Of a stretch of 64,000 nt of DNA, positions 16,801 to 24,855 are shown in pieces. The translations under genes and the position numbers were made by a program. Where the stretch lies: contig DFTH01000012.1 of assembly GCA_002379425.1 (NCBI GenBank), positions 1 to 64,000 of the forward strand. The letters are read 5' to 3'. Under the pieces are notes generated by a model that saw only the letters and a list, made by a program, of their open reading frames with translations, was not told the DNA's origin and searched no databases. The first letter of the stretch is position 1. Each line of letters begins with the position of its first letter. The DNA is from Prevotella sp. UBA4217 (GTDB lineage: Bacteria; Bacteroidota; Bacteroidia; Bacteroidales; Bacteroidaceae).

Positions 16801-17478
16801 ATCAACCCGATGTTCGTCTTCGAATATGGTGGCATGGTCAATGGATTGCCGACGCTGGTCGATACCGATGGCAATCACTATGATCTTAACGACTTCTCAA
16901 TCTATTATATGCCGTGGCAGCAACTGCTCCACTATCAGGGTACGACCATCGCCCCGCATACTGCCGGCCTCAATGTCTCCGTAGGATGGAAGACTCTGAC
17001 ACTCTCTGCCTATTTGAATGGACGGTTCGGACATAAGATGACCATGCCGCAGTTCTCCTACGATTATATCTCGAGTTGGGGAAGCAAGACCAATGTCAAC
17101 GCACAGGTTGCTGACCTGATGGATGTTGGTGGCAAGGTGATCAGTAACCCTGTAGGGAAACTGCCGCTGCCGACCGTTGACGACGAAGGAAACCCTATCG
17201 GCCTGATGTATTACAACGCATGGAGTATGTACCGCAACTCACTCGACATCACTTCCGAGGATGCCTCGTACATCTATCTGAGTGAGATTGATCTGAACTA
17301 CCAGTTGCCCCACAAGTGGCTGGGCAACGGCTGGGTAAAGGATATCAGTGTGTTCGGGAAACTGGAGAATGTCGGCCTCATCTGGGCAGCCAACTCCAAG
17401 AACTATCATCCGGAGTACTTGCCAGGTACCTACCGTCCGGAACTGACGTTCACGCTCGGAGCAAGCATCAAATTATAG
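13891..17478 (+). CDS. SusC/RagA-family TonB-linked outer membrane transporter with STN domain
   Basis: 1195 residues. The signal peptide ends near residue 29 (PATAQ). A secretin/TonB short N-terminal (STN) domain at ~36-107 interacts with FecR in signalling receptors. A carboxypeptidase-regulatory-like beta domain follows at ~117-192, then a TonB box-like segment EVVVTGYQ (198-205), a plug (~205-335) with SLSQALEGLVAGMQG and IRGVNTMN, and a long beta barrel ending in an aromatic/hydrophobic strand. It imports a substrate bound by the partner SusD using TonB energy. No glycoside hydrolase genes accompany it; the three thioredoxin-like genes instead suggest a peptide, thiol or metal-related substrate (inference). 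Confidence 0.97.
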   Translation: MQKTTKLRRIFVLSLLALVSSFGLPATAQTASDKPVTLSLQKADVKHFFAEMKKQTGLDFVCSAELARQLPLVTVSVKDVPASRVLSDVLNQLGCKYSVDGSIVTITHRDKTGRTRRIEGTVRDDQGEVLPSAIVRVKDGATQVITDNDGHYVINAPTAACQLEYAYLGMLTHTADFAQGTADQHQNVKLVSDNRLSEVVVTGYQTISKERATGSYSIIKKEDIQKRHTASLSQALEGLVAGMQGNDDGRGGKSFTIRGVNTMNADTQPLIVIDGFPIMDNPSNGAAKNPNLNALERINTDDIESITFLKDAAAASIWGARSANGVIVITTKKAQKGQKKWSVEASTQLSIARKQDVGQLTNLATSAQMINYQRWMFENNMISGGYSRNMNNLHNSMTQSELLLYQGMNWGTISADEMNRQLAALAALDNRQQIEDNLLKNPLQSQTKIAVSGGVDNWGTRFSAEFTHDKGDFISNRDNTWKLDWQNDYRFNKYIALTLGLNLVNANRHSSVIGLSDLGSLSPYEMLLNADGSYATNFHSSYNSDVLLSMFDWSGFTYKNMNYNLLQEARNRQRRTTNTQFRTQAGLQIDIIEGLRFNSRFQYETSRYKQCETNSEESFYTRYQVNYFTPGDLMGNAQGQSALPAGDILVNSRGKNHSTLFRNDITFDRVLGDKHAINAVVGNEISNYYYESWTDPYLYGVKSGSNGMTGPAGYFGTMDASQSTVNGVPAEGKEHVVESWNHNRFVSFYGNASYMYDDRYGLSVSARSDASNLITSEPKYRWSPLWSVGAMWNIANEAWLKDSKVLNRLTLRLTYGQNGNAATSSSARTTINTQSSYPDEWTGVYPGSIHDYGNPTLRWEKTSITNVGLDFSLLGDHLYGSIDYYYKKSTDVLGEVAIAGVNGTTSATFNNAEMLNKGVEVTLGANGSIGDFTLSGTLTYAYNKNDITKLYSEANNLSDFLNSWYIPNYPINPMFVFEYGGMVNGLPTLVDTDGNHYDLNDFSIYYMPWQQLLHYQGTTIAPHTAGLNVSVGWKTLTLSAYLNGRFGHKMTMPQFSYDYISSWGSKTNVNAQVADLMDVGGKVISNPVGKLPLPTVDDEGNPIGLMYYNAWSMYRNSLDITSEDASYIYLSEIDLNYQLPHKWLGNGWVKDISVFGKLENVGLIWAANSKNYHPEYLPGTYRPELTFTLGASIKL

Positions 17479-17508
17479 TTAAGAACCAAGAGTTAAGAAA
17501 ACAGAGTT

Positions 17509-19152
17509 ATGATTACCAATTATTTACCAAATATAGTAAAGAACGTAAGACTGAAAGCGACCTACTTGCTGCCATTGCTCCTTGTTCCCCAAATCCTTTC
17601 AAGTTGCAACGACTATCTGGACACCGTACCATCGAAGGGAGAAAACGAAGTGCTGGGCAGCGGAAAGCAGATCGACGCGCTTTTCAACAGCAGTGACATC
17701 TTCAATAGTAAGGTGGCATACGCCATTGCTTCGTCTGACGATATCGATGTCAAACCTGAGATGTATGAGCAGTTGGGCTACCTGCCTGATAGTTATCTGA
17801 ATGGATTCGTATTCGGCATTGCCGATGCTGCCAATGTACAATACGGTGACGAGGTCTGGGAGAGTGAATACAAGAAAGTGTTCATAGCCAACCTGATTAT
17901 CAATGAGATTGGTAATGTGGAGGATATTACCGAACAGCAGCGCATAGACTATCTGGCACAGGCCTACTTCACGCGAGCCCTTGCCTTCTGGAATCTGGCC
18001 CAGACCTACTGTTTGCCATACGCTGAAGAGACCAAGGGCGAACTGGGACTGCCACTGAAAAAGAGTACCAGTTATGAGGAAAATGTCGCCCGTGCTACAC
18101 TGGAGGAAACTTATGAGCAGATACTGTCTGACCTGAACGAAGCCTTAAAGACATCCCAGGGCGATGTCGGCAGCCGCTGGCGCGTGAGCAAACCAGCCGT
18201 GGCGGCTATGCTGGCAAGATACTACCTGTTCACCCAGCAATATGACAAGGCTGTTGACTATGCGAAGCAGGCGCTGGCAAGCCAGTCGGCCACGCTACAG
18301 GACTACAACGAACTGGAACTGATGGAGGATTATGCCTCGAATCCAATTACCAGTGAAGGAATGCCTGTCTTTTACTCGGAGTACTATGGCTATGCGCCTA
18401 ATCAACTGGCTGACTTTCAGGAGAACTACTACTCCCAGTATTTCGCAGCCAGCAGTGGACATTATATGATTCCTTCGGCGACTCTGCTGGGACTCTATGA
18501 CCACGACAATGACCTGCGCTTCGAGCAGTTCTTCGGCAGTCACACACTGTGGAGTGTATGGGTTGGCGGCTTTGGCGATGATATCCTCTATCGCAAATTC
18601 TACCACTACATCTGGGAGGATCAGATCCAGTCGGGACCTACGGTGCCTGAGATGTTGCTCACTGCCGCAGAGGCCCTGGCGCGTCAGAACCAGATTGACG
18701 AGGCAATGAACCTGTTAAATCAACTGCGATATGCCCGCATGCGTGCTGGTGGCGATGGCATCAAACTGGAGGCTGCCTCACAGCAGGAGGCCATCCAACT
18801 GATACTGGATGAGCGCCACCGAGAGATGCCGTTTGTGATGCGTTGGTTCGATATCCGCCGACTGGCCTACAACGAGACTACTGCCGACGATGTGACCGTG
18901 GAGCATGTTTTCTATAAGGTTATCGACAATGTCCCCGATGGGGAGACATTTATCCGTTATACGCTGCCTGTCAAGTCACATCGCTATGCCATTCCTATCA
19001 CGAACATGGAGATTACTCGTAGTGGCAACCAGATTGTTCAGAACACATATCTTGACGGTGATGTGCGTACAGAGGTTGTTGACAACTATGATTGGATAGA
19101 TGTCTATGAGGGCGCAGATATGGGAAATGAAGACTGGGGTGATGAAAATTGA
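17509..19152 (+). CDS. SusD/RagB-family substrate-binding outer membrane lipoprotein
   Basis: 547 residues. A hydrophobic N-terminus with ILSSC gives lipid-anchored Cys33. The helical SusD-like region follows: NDYLDTVPSKGEN near the start, TPR-like helices with AQAYFTRALAFWNLAQTYC (~155-173), and a C-terminal RagB part with LILDERHREMPFVMRWFDIRRLAYN, a motif typical of the family. It forms the lid of the SusC transporter upstream. The predicted start (ATG 17509) lies 31 bases after susC. The last bases overlap the start region of the next gene. Confidence 0.96.
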   Translation: MITNYLPNIVKNVRLKATYLLPLLLVPQILSSCNDYLDTVPSKGENEVLGSGKQIDALFNSSDIFNSKVAYAIASSDDIDVKPEMYEQLGYLPDSYLNGFVFGIADAANVQYGDEVWESEYKKVFIANLIINEIGNVEDITEQQRIDYLAQAYFTRALAFWNLAQTYCLPYAEETKGELGLPLKKSTSYEENVARATLEETYEQILSDLNEALKTSQGDVGSRWRVSKPAVAAMLARYYLFTQQYDKAVDYAKQALASQSATLQDYNELELMEDYASNPITSEGMPVFYSEYYGYAPNQLADFQENYYSQYFAASSGHYMIPSATLLGLYDHDNDLRFEQFFGSHTLWSVWVGGFGDDILYRKFYHYIWEDQIQSGPTVPEMLLTAAEALARQNQIDEAMNLLNQLRYARMRAGGDGIKLEAASQQEAIQLILDERHREMPFVMRWFDIRRLAYNETTADDVTVEHVFYKVIDNVPDGETFIRYTLPVKSHRYAIPITNMEITRSGNQIVQNTYLDGDVRTEVVDNYDWIDVYEGADMGNEDWGDEN

Positions 19153-19996
19153 AACGAAGACTATGGTTGGTAAGAGGATAACACTATGTGCAGTGTTGCT
19201 GGCACTCTTCTCTCTCGGTGCCAGCGCACAGACTTCCAACGATTCCCTGAGAGGACAGCAGTTGCCAGAGACCTACGACGAGGAGGCCATCACAGACTAC
19301 CTGGCACAGAAACTGCCACTCACGGATCTGGCAACTCATGACGACTATGTCAATGCTATGGCCGAAGCCATTGAGAAGAATATCCCTAACGAGGAGTGGC
19401 GCGTGCGCTACAGGTGTGATTTCGCCATTAGTCTGATTCAGATGGTTGGCACAGTAGAGAATCCGAAGGCGATCATGGAAAGGTACCTGGCTACTACGCC
19501 GCCCGACTCACTGGCTGTCCGTGTCAGAAATGCCTATGACGAGACGACAACCTCCTTCGGCAAGACTTACCCAGGCGAGCAGGCCCCCGACTTCACCTTT
19601 ACTGATACTGATGGCAGGCAGTTGTCGCTGAGCGACTTCCTTGGCAAGACGCTGCTCATCGACATCTGGGGCACCTGGTGCGTGCCCTGTATCGAGGAGA
19701 TGCCGTTTATAGAGAAACTACAACAACGGTATGCGCAGCGCGAGGATGTACACATCATGAGCATTGCCTGTGATAAGAAAGCCGACCGCTGGAAGAACTT
19801 TCTGGCCAAGCATCCCACCTCATGGCATCACTACCTGATCACCCCTGAGGGCGATACTGTGCTCAACGATGTCTATCACACCATCGGCATTCCTCGTTTC
19901 ATCATCATCGACAAGGAAGGGAAGATTGTCACACCCGATGCCATGCGTCCTTCTGAGGAAGAGTTTACTGACTATTTCGATAAAATCACTAAATAA
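19142..19996 (+). CDS. TlpA-like thiol-disulfide oxidoreductase (1 of 3), periplasmic
   Basis: The start is taken at ATG 19142, overlapping the end of susD by 11 bases; ATG 19163 is equally possible and starts the signal peptide more tightly (VGKRITLCAVLLALFSLGASAQ). The N-terminal ~130 residues are helical and resemble the pre-domain of Bacteroidetes TlpA proteins. The thioredoxin domain (~155-280) has ...PDFTFTDTDG, WGTWCVPCIEEMPF (CVPC active site) and a cis-Pro loop GIPRF. It likely reduces or isomerises disulfides in the periplasm using electrons from DsbD at 22648. The stop overlaps the next ATG (TAATG). Confidence 0.92.
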   Translation: MKIETKTMVGKRITLCAVLLALFSLGASAQTSNDSLRGQQLPETYDEEAITDYLAQKLPLTDLATHDDYVNAMAEAIEKNIPNEEWRVRYRCDFAISLIQMVGTVENPKAIMERYLATTPPDSLAVRVRNAYDETTTSFGKTYPGEQAPDFTFTDTDGRQLSLSDFLGKTLLIDIWGTWCVPCIEEMPFIEKLQQRYAQREDVHIMSIACDKKADRWKNFLAKHPTSWHHYLITPEGDTVLNDVYHTIGIPRFIIIDKEGKIVTPDAMRPSEEEFTDYFDKITK

Positions 19997-21348
19997 TGAA
20001 AAAGATATTTCTGACTTTGATGGCATGCTTGACAGGAGCATCTGCGAGCGCACAGGACGCGCAACTCTCCGGCAACATCAAGGGTATGACCAGCGGTAAT
20101 CTCATGCTGATTCAGTATGTCGGTGACGACGTGCGCTACGACACCTTGCAGGTGGCTGCCGATGGCAACTTCCAGACATCCGTCAAGGTGCTTGCACCAG
20201 CCACGGCCTATCTGCAGGCCGAGGAGATGCGAGCCACCACAACTTTCTTTCTTGAACCAGGCATGAAGGCTAATTTGAAGATTGGTATCAAAGAGGTAGA
20301 GCAGGACGGTGAGAAATACAATAAGATGGTGGTGGACTACCATGGTGACAACCGCGACTGCTACGACTATCTGAATGGCGATGCTGATGACCTCTTTGAA
20401 CGCTGGCCCTTCGAACGTATTGACACGCTCACCTTTGCAACCTACCGTGAACTCTTCCTCAAGGACATCGATCGAGAGAAGGCCCGTGTCATGAGCGTGA
20501 AGAGCCTCAACTTCCGCAGACAAATCCTGCAGCAACTCCAGGAGCAGACCAGTGCATCGCTCTGCCGCTATGCCTGGTCAGAGGCCGATAAGATGGACCC
20601 CGACTTCGTGGCATGGATAGAGTCTTTCGACCGCAATGACCCAGACCAGATCGACATGGCAGGCCGCTACCTGCGCTGGTACGGCAGTTGCCATCCCGAT
20701 GAACCAGGCAAGAACAGCCATGAGAGTTACTTTAACCGACTCAGACGGCTCTTCTTCAATCAGGACGTCATCAACAGTTTCGCCGACGAATACATCCAGT
20801 CCGTGCTGAAGGATGCCCCTGAGGATATGGACGATGCCTATGAGGCCTATCTGAAGACTTCCACCAACGAGCAGGCTCATGCAGAAGCCAAGCGGCTTTA
20901 TGACCACTACTCTAAGTTGAAGAAGGGGGCTGTTGCCGCCGACTTCGAGATGTATGACAAGGAGGGTAAACGATACACCTTGAAAGACCTGAGCGGACGT
21001 GCCGTCTATATAGACTGCTGGGCTACCTGGTGCGGCCCCTGTGTGGCTGAGACACCTTACATGGAGAAACTCTACCAGCACTTCAAGGGTGACAAGCGGC
21101 TGGAGATCATCAGTATCTCACTCGACCAGAACCGCCGGCTTTGGGAGCGTAAGGTGGCAGCCGACAAGCCTGAGTGGCGACAGTTCATCTGTCCTGATAA
21201 CTTCAAGTCCCAACTCTGCAAGAACTACGATATCGACGGCATTCCCCGTTTCCTGATGTTCGACAGGGAGGGTCGCATCATCTCCCTTGATGCCCCCCGT
21301 CCTTCACACGAAGGCATCGTCGAGTGGATAGAGCAAAACCTCAGGTGA
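19996..21348 (+). CDS. DUF4369-thioredoxin (TlpA-like) protein (2 of 3), periplasmic
   Basis: 450 residues. The signal peptide is at 1-19 (ASASAQ). An N-terminal DUF4369-like beta domain (~22-100: LSGNIKGMTSGNLMLIQYV) precedes a helical linker and a C-terminal thioredoxin domain (~315-445) with WATWCGPCVAETPYMEKL and GIPRFLMFD. It is the closest relative of the truncated gene at 11468. The DUF4369 plus thioredoxin architecture is common in Bacteroidetes SusCD-linked operons; the N-terminal domain is presumed to bind the client or the cell envelope. It is translationally coupled to both neighbours. Confidence 0.93.
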   Translation: MKKIFLTLMACLTGASASAQDAQLSGNIKGMTSGNLMLIQYVGDDVRYDTLQVAADGNFQTSVKVLAPATAYLQAEEMRATTTFFLEPGMKANLKIGIKEVEQDGEKYNKMVVDYHGDNRDCYDYLNGDADDLFERWPFERIDTLTFATYRELFLKDIDREKARVMSVKSLNFRRQILQQLQEQTSASLCRYAWSEADKMDPDFVAWIESFDRNDPDQIDMAGRYLRWYGSCHPDEPGKNSHESYFNRLRRLFFNQDVINSFADEYIQSVLKDAPEDMDDAYEAYLKTSTNEQAHAEAKRLYDHYSKLKKGAVAADFEMYDKEGKRYTLKDLSGRAVYIDCWATWCGPCVAETPYMEKLYQHFKGDKRLEIISISLDQNRRLWERKVAADKPEWRQFICPDNFKSQLCKNYDIDGIPRFLMFDREGRIISLDAPRPSHEGIVEWIEQNLR

Positions 21349-21389
21349 GTATGGACAATGGCAAAATAAAGAATATAAACAAACTTAGA

Positions 21390-22505
21390 ATGATGAAGAA
21401 AATACTATTTGCTTTGATGGTCCTGACCGCATTCAGTAGTTGTGCGGCAGGTAACAAGTTGCACGTGAAGATGAACGTGAAGAACGTGGGTGACACCATC
21501 GTCGTGGTGTCGCAGGATGACAACCGCCAGACCTTTACGGGCCAGAAGGGCGTGTTCGACTTCGAGGTTGAGGTGCCTGCAGTGACGACGCTCTATCTTG
21601 TGGAGCCCCAATTGTTCCGTGGGTTGCCTAGCGCACAGTATCAGATTCCCGCTGTACCTGGTGAAGAGGTCGTACTGACAGCCGAGGACGACAGCCGCTA
21701 CGACATCAACGGCTCGGCATTCTATGCTCAGTTCCATGAGGCCGACACCGCCATCGAGGAGGCTGGCAAACCTTTGTTTGCCTTTATGGCCGACCTTCAG
21801 GCGAAACTTGACGCTGGTGCCTCGAGAGACTCGCTGATGAAGGTCTATCAGGAGCAGTTGCCCGCTCTGCAGCAGAAGATTGAGGATGCCGTTACGGGCT
21901 TCATCAAGGCTCATCCCGACTGGGAGGCCTCTGCTGCCATCATCCCACAGTTGCAGGACTTGGACAAGATGAAGGCTGCCGCCCAGTTACTTTCTGCCAG
22001 TGTGCGCGATGGTCGCTGCAAGCCTCTCTATCAGAACGCCATCGACCAGATGGAGACCCAGCAGAAAGCCGAGGAAGAGGCTGCCGCCAAGCAGGCCGAG
22101 GGCATCGAAGCCCCCGACTTCACGCTGAACGACCTGAGTGGCAAACCACTTACCCTCAGCAGTCTCCGTGGTAAGTACGTCATCCTCGACTTCTGGGGTT
22201 CCTGGTGTGGCTGGTGCATCAAGGGATTCCCTCAGATGAAGGAGTATTACAAGAAGTACGCTGGCAAGTTCGAGATCCTGGGTATCGACTGCAACGACTC
22301 GGAGACCAAGTGGAAGGCTGCCGTCGAGAAGCATGAACTGCCTTGGCTCCATGTGTATAATCCCAGTGACTCAAAGGTGCTGGAGCAGTATGGCATCCAG
22401 GGATTCCCCACGAAGATCGTCGTCGGCCCTGATGGTAAGATCGTGAAGACCATCGTTGGCGAGGATCCTGCCTTCTACACGCTGCTTGACGAGTTGTTTA
22501 AGTGA
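21390..22505 (+). CDS. TlpA-like lipoprotein (3 of 3)
   Basis: The start at 21390 (or the adjacent ATG 21393) is chosen because the following ~18 residues form a lipoprotein signal with lipobox AFSSC; a longer frame from 21324 would overlap the previous gene. The product is 371 residues. A DUF4369-like N-terminal domain (~25-110) is followed by a helical region rich in Ala/Glu and a thioredoxin domain (~245-370) with FWGSWCGWCIKGFPQM, a CGWC active site, and GFPTKIV as cis-Pro loop. The unusual CGWC dipeptide suggests a different redox potential from the CGPC and CVPC paralogues. It ends the SusCD operon; a hairpin terminator follows at 22568. Confidence 0.92.
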   Translation: MMKKILFALMVLTAFSSCAAGNKLHVKMNVKNVGDTIVVVSQDDNRQTFTGQKGVFDFEVEVPAVTTLYLVEPQLFRGLPSAQYQIPAVPGEEVVLTAEDDSRYDINGSAFYAQFHEADTAIEEAGKPLFAFMADLQAKLDAGASRDSLMKVYQEQLPALQQKIEDAVTGFIKAHPDWEASAAIIPQLQDLDKMKAAAQLLSASVRDGRCKPLYQNAIDQMETQQKAEEEAAAKQAEGIEAPDFTLNDLSGKPLTLSSLRGKYVILDFWGSWCGWCIKGFPQMKEYYKKYAGKFEILGIDCNDSETKWKAAVEKHELPWLHVYNPSDSKVLEQYGIQGFPTKIVVGPDGKIVKTIVGEDPAFYTLLDELFK

Positions 22506-22567
22506 TATCTAATGATTGAAACTTAAGCAAACTGTGCCATAACTCTGCACTATTAATAAAAAAACTT

Positions 22568-22591
22568 AAATGGCGGACGATTCCGCCATTT
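22568..22591 (+). terminator. Intrinsic terminator of the FecR-SusCD-TlpA operon
   Basis: AAATGGCGGA (22568-22577) pairs with TCCGCCATTT (22582-22591) over a 4-base loop, followed by TTG and T-rich sequence. Confidence 0.8.
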
Positions 22592-22596
22592 TTGTG

Positions 22597-22604
22597 TACC
22601 TTTG
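22597..22604 (+). promoter_or_regulatory. Promoter -7 box (TACCTTTG) of dsbD
   Basis: TACCTTTG follows the terminator directly, 44 bases before ATG 22648. It indicates that dsbD is transcribed separately from the SusCD operon. Confidence 0.6.
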
Positions 22605-22647
22605 CCAATGGGGAACGCGTATTAAAATTAAAAAAGTATAATAACCC

Positions 22648-24855
22648 ATGATGAAGAAGTCTTTTGCAGCCCTGCTGCTGTGTGTCCTGACGTTGGCGAC
22701 TCAGGCACAGATGATGAATCCCGTGCATTTCTCCTCTCAGTTGAAGGAACTGAAGGGGGGTGAGGGTGAGATTGTCTTCTCGGCCACGATCGACCCGGGA
22801 TGGCATGTGTATTCCACGGACCTTGGCAACGACGGTCCTATCTCGGCTACCTTCAACCCCGTGAAGATGGAGGGTGTGGAGGCTGTGGGCAGACTACAGC
22901 CGCGCGGCAAGGAAATCAAGCAGTTCGACAAACTCTTCGACATGGAGTTGCGCTTCTTCGAGAAGAGCGTGACGTTCGTGCAGAAGGTTCGTTTCACGAA
23001 GCCCGACTACGATATCGACTGTTACTTGGAGTATGGCGCCTGTAACGACGAGAGTTGCCTGCCTCCTTCCGAGGTTGCCCTGAAGAAACAAGGCAAGGCC
23101 AAGGAAGTGGCAAAAGGGGGAGCGCAAGGGTCTGAGGGCAGACCCGGACCACCGCCAGGTGGGATGGGGGAGGGACCCGACGGCCATCGTCCGCCACACA
23201 TGGACGGGCAGATGCCCCCAAGACCTGGGGAGCAGGGCGGTCCAAGACCCGAGGGGGGACAGAACGATCCTAACCGTGAGGGTGCTTCTGCCATCCCTGA
23301 TTCATCCTACTCAGGGGAGGGAAAGGTCTCTCCTTCTGAGGCGGGAACCTTTTCTTCCCCTGTGTCAGGGGAAGAGGCTGGAGGCCGAGGGGGACTGAGC
23401 GGGGGGGACCTCTGGCAGCCCGTCATTGCCGAACTCCGCTCTGCGGGCGAGGGCGAGAATCTTGCCGACCACTCCTTATTGTATATCCTGCTGATGGGAT
23501 TCGTCGGCGGCCTGCTGGCAGTCTGCATGCCTTGCATCTGGCCGATTATCCCGATGACGGTGTCGTTCTTCCTCAAGCGCGCCAAGGATGACAAGGCGAA
23601 AGGCATCCGTGATGCCATCACCTACGGCGTGAGTATCATCGTGATATACCTCGGACTGGGTTTGCTGGTGACGGCAGTGTTTGGCTCTGACACACTCAAT
23701 GCCATGTCAACCAATGCCGTCTTCAACATCTTCCTCTTCCTGTTGCTGGTGGTCTTTGCCCTCTCCTTCTTCGGATGGTTTGAGATCAAACTGCCCGACA
23801 GTTGGGCCAACAGCGTCGATACTAAGGCCTCCGAGACAAGTGGTCTGCTGAGTATCTTCCTCATGGCGTTCACCCTGGTGCTTGTGTCCTTCTCCTGCAC
23901 AGCCCCCATCATAGGTCTGTTGCTCGTGGAGACGACCACCAGTGGCAACTGGCTGGCCCCGGCGCTTGGCATGTTCGGCTTCGCCTTGGCACTGGCCCTG
24001 CCGTTCACCCTCTTCGCCATGTTCCCCTCCTGGCTGAAACAGGCCCCGAAGTCGGGCTCATGGATGAACACGCTGAAAGTGGTGCTGGGCTTCGTCGAAC
24101 TGGCCTTTGCCCTGAAGTTCTTCTCCGTCGCCGACCTGGCCTACGGCTGGCATCTGCTGGACCGCGAGGTGTTCCTCTCCCTTTGGATTGTCATCTTCGC
24201 ACTCCTTGGCGCCTACCTCTGCGGCTGGCTGAAATTCCAGACCGACGAGATCGGCGGGGAACTTCATAAGCCGATGCCCGTGGTCTGCATCATGGGTGGA
24301 CTGGTGTCGCTGGCCTTTGCCGTGTATATGGTCCCCGGACTCTGGGGCGCACCGTGCAAGGCCGTCAGTGCCTTTGCCCCCCCGATGAACACCCAGGACT
24401 TCAACCTGAACACCAAGGTGGTCGAGGCGAAGTATAAGGACTACGACCTGGGAATGGCTGCCGCCCGTGCTGAGGGCAAGCCCGTGCTCATCGACTTCAC
24501 CGGCTTCGGCTGCGTGAACTGCCGAAAGATGGAGGCTGCCGTCTGGACAGATGCGACAGTGGCAGAGAAACTGACGAAGGACTTCGTGCTCATCTCCCTC
24601 TATGTGGATGACAAGACCCCGCTGGCAGAGCCCTATGAGGTGACGGAGGAGGACGGCACCGTGAAGACCCTGCGCACCGTGGGTGCGAAGTGGAGTTATC
24701 TGCAGAGCCATAAGTTTGGTGCCAATGCGCAGCCCTTCTATGTGATGGTCGATCCCGCGACGGGCAAGCCACTGGCAGGCAGCCGCGCCTACGACGAAGA
24801 CATACAAGCCTATATAGACTTCCTGAACACAGGAATGGAGAATTACAGGAAATGA
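22648..24855 (+). CDS. dsbD: Thiol:disulfide interchange protein DsbD
   Basis: 735 residues. The signal peptide is at 1-20. The periplasmic alpha-type domain (~25-150) contains the Cys pair in YGACNDESCLPP. The membrane part (~275-575) has about eight helices with redox Cys in AVCMPCIWP and SFSCTAPIIG. The C-terminal thioredoxin domain (~600-730) has FTGFGCVNCRKME. All three Cys pairs are present, so electron flow from cytoplasmic thioredoxin to the periplasm should work. Residues ~150-265 are an unusual low-complexity Gly/Pro/Ser/Glu linker containing a palindromic DNA insert. The natural clients here are the three TlpA-like proteins upstream. The stop overlaps the cysteine desulfidase start by 4 bp. 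Confidence 0.94.
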   Translation: MMKKSFAALLLCVLTLATQAQMMNPVHFSSQLKELKGGEGEIVFSATIDPGWHVYSTDLGNDGPISATFNPVKMEGVEAVGRLQPRGKEIKQFDKLFDMELRFFEKSVTFVQKVRFTKPDYDIDCYLEYGACNDESCLPPSEVALKKQGKAKEVAKGGAQGSEGRPGPPPGGMGEGPDGHRPPHMDGQMPPRPGEQGGPRPEGGQNDPNREGASAIPDSSYSGEGKVSPSEAGTFSSPVSGEEAGGRGGLSGGDLWQPVIAELRSAGEGENLADHSLLYILLMGFVGGLLAVCMPCIWPIIPMTVSFFLKRAKDDKAKGIRDAITYGVSIIVIYLGLGLLVTAVFGSDTLNAMSTNAVFNIFLFLLLVVFALSFFGWFEIKLPDSWANSVDTKASETSGLLSIFLMAFTLVLVSFSCTAPIIGLLLVETTTSGNWLAPALGMFGFALALALPFTLFAMFPSWLKQAPKSGSWMNTLKVVLGFVELAFALKFFSVADLAYGWHLLDREVFLSLWIVIFALLGAYLCGWLKFQTDEIGGELHKPMPVVCIMGGLVSLAFAVYMVPGLWGAPCKAVSAFAPPMNTQDFNLNTKVVEAKYKDYDLGMAAARAEGKPVLIDFTGFGCVNCRKMEAAVWTDATVAEKLTKDFVLISLYVDDKTPLAEPYEVTEEDGTVKTLRTVGAKWSYLQSHKFGANAQPFYVMVDPATGKPLAGSRAYDEDIQAYIDFLNTGMENYRK
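23354..23374. repeat. REP-like palindrome inside the dsbD linker
   Basis: CTTCCCCTG-TGT-CAGGGGAAG is a perfect hairpin inside the coding sequence, within a stretch (about 23300-23400) that encodes only Ser/Gly/Glu/Pro-rich residues. It resembles intergenic REP-type palindromes that have inserted in frame. Confidence 0.55.
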
